64,000 bases of DNA from Amycolatopsis japonica (GTDB taxonomy: Bacteria > Actinomycetota > Actinomycetes > Mycobacteriales > Pseudonocardiaceae), in assembly GCF_000732925.1 (NCBI RefSeq), contig NZ_CP008953.1, positions 1,426,001-1,490,000 on the forward strand. Reading direction: 5' to 3'. The position numbers and the translations under genes were made by a program. The notes beneath the pieces were generated by a model. It was not told where the DNA came from. It made no database searches and saw nothing but the letters and a program-made list of their open reading frames with translations. Shown in pieces: positions 33,256 through 39,701 of the stretch. Numbering within the stretch: position 1 is the stretch's first letter; each line of letters opens with the position of its first letter.

Positions 33256-33290
33256 TGCGCCGCACCCGGCCGCCAGCCGGGTGCGGCGCA
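33256..33290 (-). terminator. Perfect 15-bp terminator hairpin after the protease gene
   Basis: TGCGCCGCACCCGGC and GCCGGGTGCGGCGCA pair perfectly around CGCCA, 8 bases after the protease stop. It separates the protease from the graspetide operon. Confidence 0.8.
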
Positions 33291-33297
33291 AGTTGAA

Positions 33298-34206
33298 CTA
33301 CGCGCCCATGGGAAGACCGCGAGCCGTGTCGTAGATGAAGCCACGGAAGTACGGCGAACTCGTGTAGACGGTCGGAGCCGCACCCGGATAGGGCGAGCCC
33401 GCGCGGCTGGCGCCGCCGACCAGCTGAGGCACGCCACCGACGTACTTCACAGCGGGGCCGCCGGAATCGCCGGCACCAGGGCCGTCCGTGCCATTCGGGT
33501 TACCGGTGCAGGTCTCCCCGGCGGACTGCCCGGCGTCCGCGCAGCGGGAGGGCGGGATCACCCTGGTGGAGAGCTGCTGCAACTGCGTCGGAATGGTGGG
33601 CGTGGGGTCCGGTGTGTCGTCGCCCCAGCCGAAGAGCTCCACGCGGTCGCCCGGCTTTGCCGCACGCGGTGCGAGCTGGATCGGCTGGAGGTTCACGACG
33701 TGGTCGAGCTGCACCATGGCCATGTCGCACGTGACGGGTTCATCCGGCTGCGGGAGCGCGACCTTGCACTTGTGTCCGCCCGGAGAGTTCCAGTCCCAGC
33801 CCGGGTTCACCACGATCCGCTTGACCACGGCGGTCTCGCCGCCCTGGGTACGGTCGTGGGAGCCAATGCGCACGGAGAAGCGCTTGGCCTTGGTCGGGAT
33901 AGGTAGGCCGCCGTTACGGAAATGCAGGCTGCTGCTGGTCTTCTCCGCTTCTTCGGGCGGGTCGGTGACGCAGTGCGCGTTCGTGGCGACCCAGTCCCGG
34001 AAGACCAGGGCGCCTCCGCACGTGTGCCGCGCTTCGGCGATTCCGTAGTCCGGGGCGGTGTACTGGAGCGACGCCATCCACGGCGTGGAAACCGTGGCGG
34101 GGTGCCCGCCCACGATGTACGGCTGGACGTCCGCGCTCGCCACGCCCGCACCTGCCGTAGCGGCGAACGCGAGACCGGTTGCGGCGGCTAGGAGTTTGAT
34201 TCTCAA
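33298..34206 (-). CDS. Secreted trypsin-like serine protease (S1 family)
   Basis: This 302-residue protein starts at TTG 34206. It has a signal peptide (MRIKLLAAATGLAFAATAGA, cleavage near ASA) and then a short propeptide ending before IVGGHPATVS, the trypsin activation site. The catalytic triad is visible: His in WVATNAHC, Asp in TCDMAMVQLDHV and Ser in GAGDSGGPAV. Four or more Cys could form disulfides. It is exported and probably self- or trans-activated. Next to the graspetide operon it could act on the exported peptide, but a terminator separates them, so the link is only positional. Confidence 0.92.
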   Translation of the reverse strand: MRIKLLAAATGLAFAATAGAGVASADVQPYIVGGHPATVSTPWMASLQYTAPDYGIAEARHTCGGALVFRDWVATNAHCVTDPPEEAEKTSSSLHFRNGGLPIPTKAKRFSVRIGSHDRTQGGETAVVKRIVVNPGWDWNSPGGHKCKVALPQPDEPVTCDMAMVQLDHVVNLQPIQLAPRAAKPGDRVELFGWGDDTPDPTPTIPTQLQQLSTRVIPPSRCADAGQSAGETCTGNPNGTDGPGAGDSGGPAVKYVGGVPQLVGGASRAGSPYPGAAPTVYTSSPYFRGFIYDTARGLPMGA

Positions 34207-34250
34207 CAGTTCTCTTTTCCTTGTGTGTTAACAGAACTCCGGCTGTCTGG

Positions 34251-34667
34251 CTATGCCGGAGGCCTTGATGACCGGGGTGAGACCCGGTCAGTCCTGTGGT
34301 GAGGAAGTTGGCCGTGAAAAAGGCCTTGTGCTCTAGAGTGAAGGCGATGACGGCCGGTGCTGACTACCTTCTGCGGCTTGGGCTGCGTCCGATCAGGGAA
34401 CTGATCTGCGATCTCCAATGGCTTCCCGAGGTCGCCCCTGACTCTTGGCATCTGCTGCGTGGTCTCTGTTCCCAGCGCGCACATCTCCTGCCACATCTCG
34501 AAAGCCTCGTCCCGCCAATACTTGGCGTCTTCGTGAACGTCTTGAACCCTGCGCAATGCCCTGTGTGCAATGAACCCGGCGCCGGCAAGTGAAACAAGCG
34601 CACCAAGTGCGGGGAAGAAGAACACGGCGAAGGCAGCGAACGCATCCTGATCAAACCCCTTAGTCAT
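34251..34667 (-). CDS. Hypothetical protein with one N-terminal membrane segment
   Basis: The 138-residue frame has one strong membrane helix near residues 10-35 (AAFAVFFFPALGALVSLAGA) followed by a charged helix (RRVQDVHEDAKYWRDEAFEM). The last 60 residues are basic and low in complexity and may be poorly conserved. GGTGGAG precedes ATG 34667, which overlaps the stop of the gene before it (ATGA). Function is unknown. Confidence 0.55.
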   Translation of the reverse strand: MTKGFDQDAFAAFAVFFFPALGALVSLAGAGFIAHRALRRVQDVHEDAKYWRDEAFEMWQEMCALGTETTQQMPRVRGDLGKPLEIADQFPDRTQPKPQKVVSTGRHRLHSRAQGLFHGQLPHHRTDRVSPRSSRPPA

Positions 34668-34912
34668 CGCTCCACCCAGGTGTGAATTGAACGCGCGCCC
34701 GTCTTCCGGAAAGTGATACGCAGGCAGGCCTTCGGTGCAGCGTCACCCAGTTCGAGTGATCCTGCCGGAGGCTTACCGATGAGGTAGACGAAGGAAACAT
34801 GAAGTTTAGGTTGCTTCCGAGATGTCTGGCTCGTCCTTGGATTCGCCAACGTTTGGCGTCCGAAGGTCCTCGGTTCCGCAGGGGAAATGTGCTGGCTATT
34901 AGTCGGATTCAT
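34664..34912 (-). CDS. Hypothetical protein, 82 aa
   Basis: ATG 34912 has CAAGGA 5 bases upstream, and the stop overlaps the next gene. The 82 residues are basic, with a possible small domain at the end (KLHVSFVYLIGKPPAGSLEL, ACLRITFRKTGARSIHTWVE). GC3 is lower than in neighbouring operons. The first residues MNPTNSQHIS resemble MKPANSQYVS at the start of the DUF5753 regulator at 28893. I do not recognise the family. Confidence 0.5.
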   Translation of the reverse strand: MNPTNSQHISPAEPRTFGRQTLANPRTSQTSRKQPKLHVSFVYLIGKPPAGSLELGDAAPKACLRITFRKTGARSIHTWVER

Positions 34913-35039
34913 CGGTTTCCTTGCCTGTCCGCGTGGCGACGGCGATGCTAGTCAGGTCGGCATTCGGTTCGTTGGTATCACGCTCTCTGAATTCAGGTTA
35001 GGGCGACGGATCGCCTTGTTGGCTGTGTGTGCTGATGTG

Positions 35040-35480
35040 TCAGGGTGACCATGCCCACCATGGAATATTCGACGACAGGTTTCCGGTCAGAATCGCATCT
35101 CTGATCGCGGTTGGTCGCAATAGGATGAGATCTGGCTCGTTGGCCCACCAGTGCATACAGGGAAAGCGGTCGGAGATGGTGCTGAGGTCAGGAAGTATGA
35201 CGTCGAACAGGAAGGCGGCTTCGGATGCCGAGTCCTGCGACGATTTCCTGTCGACCTCGTGCTCTATCACTGAACAGAACTCCATGCTGGCCACGGTTGT
35301 CCCGAGTTGATCGAACATGAGGCGCTGAAGTGCGTGCTCGATCGGCTCGCCGCTGCGGACGGGGCCTCCAGGAAGGACGTGGCTTCCGCTGTCGTTTGCA
35401 ATGAGCAGGATTTGCTCGTGGCGGCCGATCAAGGCGTAGGCGCTCACCCGCGGTCCTGGTGCGTCATCGCCTGGGCTCAT
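35040..35480 (-). CDS. Nudix-like protein with degenerate catalytic box
   Basis: The frame gives 146 residues from ATG 35480; an ATG at 35561 would add 27. The fold resembles Nudix proteins (VSAYALIGRHEQILLIAND, then LPGGPVRSGEPIEHALQRLM). The Nudix box should read GX5EX7REUXEEXGU. Here the G, the first E and the final LG are present, but the REUXEE part reads QRLMFDQ, so the metal-binding glutamates are missing. It is probably a binding protein rather than a hydrolase, or a decaying gene. Confidence 0.6.
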   Translation of the reverse strand: MSPGDDAPGPRVSAYALIGRHEQILLIANDSGSHVLPGGPVRSGEPIEHALQRLMFDQLGTTVASMEFCSVIEHEVDRKSSQDSASEAAFLFDVILPDLSTISDRFPCMHWWANEPDLILLRPTAIRDAILTGNLSSNIPWWAWSP

Positions 35481-35639
35481 GGCAGGGCCCGCGGCCTCTT
35501 TGTGTGGAAGCCGGTCTTGATCGGAAATAGGCGGCAACTCAGGCCTTCGATGGGCATCCATCGCATGCTCTTTTCAGGATGAGTGGCGGTTCGACAATCA
35601 GGCATGGTCAAGCGCGGCAGTGTTGGCCTCAGGGCTTCG

Positions 35640-35951
35640 TTAGAAATGCTCGCGTTGCTGCAGCCAGCGGGTGATCGTGCTCCGAGACCGCCCAAGCTGG
35701 ATGGCGATCAAGCGGATCGGCAAGCCTTGAGCGCGCCGCTCGATGGCTTCCCAGACTTGGTGAGGTCGCCGCCCGTCTCGGTGCGTCGACATCCGGAGAT
35801 CCCCAAGCAAAGAGGAGTTCTTCGTCCAGTCTGGATCCACGGCATGGCTGCTCAACTCGTGGTGGCATGTGGCGATCTGGCGACCGATCGTCGGCCATCT
35901 CGAACCGAGCACTGACTTTGCAGTACGCGATTGGTGTGCAGGAAAGGACAT
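35640..35951 (-). CDS. Small helix-turn-helix protein or transposase fragment
   Basis: The C-terminal 50 residues (RRPHQVWEAIERRAQGLPIR, LIAIQLGRSRSTITRWLQQR) form a clear HTH like that at the N-terminus of IS30-type transposases and resolvases. The N-terminal half is unremarkable, and an internal ATG at 35792 could give a 50-residue protein. No ribosome site supports either start. It may be a remnant of a mobile element, since no catalytic domain follows. Confidence 0.45.
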   Translation of the reverse strand: MSFPAHQSRTAKSVLGSRWPTIGRQIATCHHELSSHAVDPDWTKNSSLLGDLRMSTHRDGRRPHQVWEAIERRAQGLPIRLIAIQLGRSRSTITRWLQQREHF

Positions 35952-36026
35952 CTTGATTCCTCATCTTGCGCCGCGGTAGATGCAGGGTGAATCAGGACAG
36001 GAGACCGGGGTTGGGCGGCGTGAGCC

Positions 36027-36209
36027 TTACAACGTCAGCGGAAGTCCGAAGTAGAGTCTCCCCGCGAGGTAGGCGAGGACGAACGCGCTGCCGATGATGA
36101 CGCCGCCGCCAACCAGTAAGAGAAAAAAGCCGAGATAGCTGACGTGGCCATGTTTTGAACTGGTTGAAAGGAGTCGAGAGGTAACGTGTGCGTGACGTCC
36201 CGTGGGCAT
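36027..36209 (-). CDS. Small membrane protein, 60 aa
   Basis: A strong ribosome site (GAGGAGG, 7 bases from ATG 36209) precedes this frame. After a basic N-terminus (MPTGRHAHVTSRLL) there is one long hydrophobic stretch (YLGFFLLLVGGGVIIGSAFV, continuing LAYLAGRLYFGL), enough for one or two membrane helices. It lies 154 bases downstream of the ECF sigma gene on the same strand. A regulatory link to the sigma factor is possible, but it does not resemble known anti-sigma factors. Confidence 0.65.
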   Translation of the reverse strand: MPTGRHAHVTSRLLSTSSKHGHVSYLGFFLLLVGGGVIIGSAFVLAYLAGRLYFGLPLTL

Positions 36210-36363
36210 CGGCAGCCCTCCTCAGGCTGAGGGTGGTGTTCGGTGCGGTGAAAGGGCGGGGTGAGAGGAGATCAATGGATCGTTGGTGGCAGCCGAGCTG
36301 TTGGAGGCTAGGTCTCGATTGCCTTCCTTGGTGATGCAGGGCCTGCGGCACACCCGCCGGACG

Positions 36364-36969
36364 TCAAGCGGCGTCGGGTAACTCGGCGTAGCTGGCTCTC
36401 AGGCCGCGGCGAGCGCGGAGGGCAAGTGCGTGGGTAGCGTTGGGCGTCCGTCCGATGATCGCGGCCACGTCGGCTATGGGCCGCTCATCGATTACGGTGA
36501 GTTTGAGGACCTGGCGCCAGGATTCAGGAAGACGGAGAAAGGCATGGGTCGCTCGACTGCGTTCCAAGTGTGACTGGATTCGCTCCTGGATTATCGTGGC
36601 CGGCGACAAATCTGTGTCTTGCGTGAATTTGTCGATATTGTCGACAAACTTCAAGTGATGGCTATTGCGGTAGTCATGAATAGCTATGTTTCGGACTGTG
36701 GCCATCAGATAATTTCCGAAGTCGTTACGCGGCCCCCGGCATTCGAGCAACATTAGGTAGATGTTGATAAACGCATCGGCGGCAACGTCTTCCGCGGTAG
36801 CGTCGCACCTGGTGAGACGTCGAGCGTAGCGCAGGGCGGTGAGCCAGTGGCGCGTATAGAGTGCACTGTAGGCGGTGGCGTCGCCTGCGCGGACCGCGGC
36901 TACGAGGTCGGCATCGGCAGTAAATCCGGAGTTCATGGTAATCGAGTTATGAAAGTCGGTTTCAAGCAT
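36364..36969 (-). CDS. ECF-type RNA polymerase sigma factor
   Basis: ATG 36969 gives 201 residues; an ATG at 36936 is an alternative. Region 2 is visible as DLVAAVRAGDATAYSALYTR, AEDVAADAFINIYLMLLECR and NYLMATVRNIAIHDYRN. Region 4 is LPESWRQVLKLTVIDERPIA and ADVAAIIGRTPNATHALALR. No anti-sigma gene with a recognisable zinc motif is adjacent. The upstream region holds a 16-bp hairpin and several palindromes shared with the divergent XRE gene, so regulation may be complex. Confidence 0.85.
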   Translation of the reverse strand: MLETDFHNSITMNSGFTADADLVAAVRAGDATAYSALYTRHWLTALRYARRLTRCDATAEDVAADAFINIYLMLLECRGPRNDFGNYLMATVRNIAIHDYRNSHHLKFVDNIDKFTQDTDLSPATIIQERIQSHLERSRATHAFLRLPESWRQVLKLTVIDERPIADVAAIIGRTPNATHALALRARRGLRASYAELPDAA

Positions 36970-37077
36970 CGCTGTTTCGCCTTCGAAATCACTGGGCGCT
37001 GGAAAGCTTTGGTATTCGACGTGGAACGGCGGCAGGAGTGAACGGAATGAGCACGTACTCCCGCCGCCTGGCTTCGG

Positions 37078-37139
37078 GCGGCAGGCTGAGAGGAAGCCCG
37101 GCGAGGGGGCAGGCGCCGGGGTCCCTCTCAGCCTGCCGC
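37078..37139. other. Large stem-loop upstream of the sigma gene
   Basis: GCGGCAGGCTGAGAGG (37078-37093) pairs perfectly over 16 bases with 37124-37139. The 30-base apex can form a second GC hairpin (CCCGGC with GCCGGG). It lies about 110 bases upstream of the sigma start and could act as an attenuator, a terminator for a short upstream transcript, or a protein-binding RNA. Confidence 0.55.
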
Positions 37140-37283
37140 ACGCGCACATGGTTGGCGTGCCGCGAGAGGGCGGTCATGACGGTCAGGGTGCCCGCTCGTA
37201 GCTTCGGTTCTCGGCTGCTTGGTCGTCGATCGGGCGGTCGACGCCCGGAGCAGTGTTGCTACCGTAAGTAACTCGATGCATGT

Positions 37284-37405
37284 ACTGAGTGTCTGCCCGT
37301 GGTCTTCGGGGCGAAACGACAAAGATGTATGGAATCTGCTGGTAGACGGCCATGGTCGTCGGATTCCATACATGGAAGGTATGGAATCCGATGACACTGA
37401 GTGTC
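37284..37405. promoter_or_regulatory. Cluster of ATGGAATC palindromes upstream of the XRE-TPR gene
   Basis: ATGTATGGAATC (37325-37336) and GATTCCATACAT (37362-37373) are a perfect 12-bp inverted pair. GGATTCCATAC (37361-37371) and GTATGGAATCC (37379-37389) form an 11-bp palindrome with a 7-base spacer. ACTGAGTGTC occurs at 37284 and 37396, the latter within the palindrome GACACTGAGTGTC. These are probable operators, perhaps for the adjacent regulator. Confidence 0.65.
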
Positions 37406-37448
37406 GGGTCGCATACACTGAGGTTGAGAATCGACGGGGGTGACCATC

Positions 37449-38891
37449 GTGCAAGAGGGAGTGCGCAAGTGTGAGGCGTGCGGTGCGCGCCTGGCTCGCG
37501 ATCGCGTGAGCAAGCACTGCGGACCATGCATTCGTCGGCTGGTCTCTCACGAAGCGCCGACGCGGCCGGAGTCCTTCTGGCAGGCTGAGGGCATCCGCGC
37601 TGCATTTGAGGCGCGTCATTTTGGTCGGCTCATTGCTGCATATCGCAAGGAGTGCACGCCGCATGTCTCGCAAGCGGCGCTCGGCCGATGGCTTGGGCTT
37701 GCGCAAGCACATGTGAGCCGGCTCGAGGCGCCAGATGCTCGGCCGCCTGGCAATCTGCATAGCCTCGAACGGTGGGCGGAGGCACTTCGTGTCCCACCCG
37801 CGCTCTTGTGGTTCAAGGTTTCCTATACACACGAAGCATCGGCAGACGTGGAGCGGAAAGCTAATCTCGACGACGTGCAACGGAGACAATTCTTCAAGGC
37901 TGCGGGCGCAGGCGCGACAGCCGTTGGTGCGTCCCTTCTCGGTGTGACCCCCGCGTCGGCGTCAGTTTCGCCGAAACCCAGAAGTAGCGACGTCGACCTT
38001 GTTCGGGACATGACGGCGACGTTCCGGCGACTCGACAATCGGTACGGCGGCGGTCACAGCAAAGCGACGTCGACAACCACCAGGTACTTGACTTCCACCG
38101 TCACGCCGATGCTGAACGACACGAGTAAGAGTGCGGCAGAGCGTGAAGTACTGTTCGGAGCAGCTGCCGAGCTGCACCAGGTTGTCGGCTGGATCGCATA
38201 CGACATCGGCAACGCAGGAGAAGGCCAGCGATACCTGCGTGAAGCGTTGAAGTTGGCGCAGGACGCCGGCGACGATGCGCTTGAAGCCGAAATGCTGGCG
38301 GCGATGAGTCATCACGCTGCGTTCAACCAGGCCCATGGGGTCGCCGTCGATATGGCGTTGGCCGCTAGGAGGACGGCGAAACGATCCGGCCTCGTGGCCT
38401 TGCAAGCCGAGGCCGCGGTACTGGAAGCACACGGTCACGCGCTGCAGGCGAACACTTCTGCTTGCTTCGCAGCGCTTCGCGATGCGGAAAGTGCCTTCGA
38501 GCGGTTCGTGCCGGGCTCGGGACCGACGTGGTTGACCTATTTCGACAACGCCTACCTAGCGGCCAAGTTCGCGCACACGTTCCGTGACCTCGGGCGTCCG
38601 GTCGAAGCCGAGCGATTTGCCCGGCAGTCATTGGGCATGAGCGATGGATACGAGCGCGGAAGGCTCTTCAACACCGCGCTTCTCGCGTCAACGTTGGCCG
38701 ATCAAGGGCGTCTTGACGAAGCCTGCAAGGTCGCCGCGACGGCGGTGAAGATGAGTGAGGACGTCCGGTCGGTTCGCGGTGGCGCCTATCTCGCCGATGT
38801 TGGACGTCGCCTTGCAGTGCATCGCGGCGACCGACGCGTGCGATCGCTGTACACCCAGATGACCGCGGCAGGTGTCCCTACTCCAGTATGA
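37449..38891 (+). CDS. XRE-family regulator with zinc ribbon and TPR-like repeats
   Basis: GTG 37449 has GGGGG about 8 bases upstream; GTG 37440 is nearly equivalent. The 480-residue protein begins with a zinc ribbon (KCEACGARL and HCGPCIRR). An HTH follows near 65-110 (RLIAAYRKECTPHVSQAALG, AQAHVSRLEAPDARPPG). A Tat- or TM-like segment (RRQFFKAAGAGATAVGASLL) comes next, and then about 320 residues of helical repeats with TPR character (GEGQRYLREALKLAQDAGDD, ADQGRLDEACKVAATAVKMS). Such proteins sense peptides or small ligands in actinomycetes. It is convergent with the Nudix gene, 4 bases away. Confidence 0.8.
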   Translation: MQEGVRKCEACGARLARDRVSKHCGPCIRRLVSHEAPTRPESFWQAEGIRAAFEARHFGRLIAAYRKECTPHVSQAALGRWLGLAQAHVSRLEAPDARPPGNLHSLERWAEALRVPPALLWFKVSYTHEASADVERKANLDDVQRRQFFKAAGAGATAVGASLLGVTPASASVSPKPRSSDVDLVRDMTATFRRLDNRYGGGHSKATSTTTRYLTSTVTPMLNDTSKSAAEREVLFGAAAELHQVVGWIAYDIGNAGEGQRYLREALKLAQDAGDDALEAEMLAAMSHHAAFNQAHGVAVDMALAARRTAKRSGLVALQAEAAVLEAHGHALQANTSACFAALRDAESAFERFVPGSGPTWLTYFDNAYLAAKFAHTFRDLGRPVEAERFARQSLGMSDGYERGRLFNTALLASTLADQGRLDEACKVAATAVKMSEDVRSVRGGAYLADVGRRLAVHRGDRRVRSLYTQMTAAGVPTPV

Positions 38892-38895
38892 AGGG

Positions 38896-39453
38896 TCAAC
38901 GATGGAACGCGAGAACGTGAAGTAACGCGACCTGGGACGCCGCGCCGACGATCTCGCCCTTGGCGATGCGGTCGCGTATGGAGTCGAGTTCGATCCAAGC
39001 TACGCGCTCAGCCTCGTTGATGTCTTCGGGCTCACCGACATATTCGGCTCCTCGAGCGACGTACAGGAGGTTCTCGGCGTCGGCGCTACCGACCATGGGT
39101 TGCAATGAGCCGAGAGGCTCGACGTCGAGTGGCCGCCAGCCCGTTTCCTCCTCGACTTCACGGGCCGCGGTCTTCGCGGGATCTTCGTTAGGGTCGGCGT
39201 AGCCGCCGGGCAGCTCCCACACCCATCGGTCGATGATGAACCGATGACGCCACATCATGAGCACGCGGTCTTGATCGTCGAGGACGGCCATCATGGCCGC
39301 CTTGGGAATGCGTAACACGTACTGCTCGAACGTCACACCGTCGGGCAGTTCGACGGAAGCGATACTCAGTCGTAGGCGACGCGTGTCGTCGACGAGTCGC
39401 TCCCCGTGGATCTTCCAGCGTGTAAGTTCGTGCCCGTTGGGTTCGGTAGCCAC
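38896..39453 (-). CDS. Nudix hydrolase (ADP-ribose pyrophosphatase-like)
   Basis: GTG 39453 gives 185 residues and has AGGA upstream; the frame stays open further but that part has poor coding character. The Nudix box is complete: GGYADPNEDPAKTAAREVEE followed by ETGW. The N-terminal WKIHGERLVDDTRRLRLSIA and VLMMWRHRFIIDRWVWELP fit the ADP-ribose/nucleotide-sugar pyrophosphatase group. It hydrolyses nucleoside diphosphate derivatives using Mg2+ or Mn2+. The substrate is not certain. Confidence 0.85.
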   Translation of the reverse strand: MATEPNGHELTRWKIHGERLVDDTRRLRLSIASVELPDGVTFEQYVLRIPKAAMMAVLDDQDRVLMMWRHRFIIDRWVWELPGGYADPNEDPAKTAAREVEEETGWRPLDVEPLGSLQPMVGSADAENLLYVARGAEYVGEPEDINEAERVAWIELDSIRDRIAKGEIVGAASQVALLHVLAFHR

Positions 39454-39701
39454 GTGGACAGATCCTACGGCGGATCGCCGTCGAAGCAGCATGGGTTGGT
39501 CGGCCGCGGCGGCCCAGAACTCTGGGCCGCAACTAGCGACCACAAGCCGTCGCGGTAACCATGTGTAGTCTGCATGGTACTTCCGAGTGAACCTAACTTG
39601 CGAAGAGCGATCTCTTCCCGGTTCCCACCTACCGTAGCTGTCGGGATACTCGCTGTGGTAGCGGTAAGGGGGCCGCTGCTTTGAGGGTTGCGGGGGAGGG
39701 A

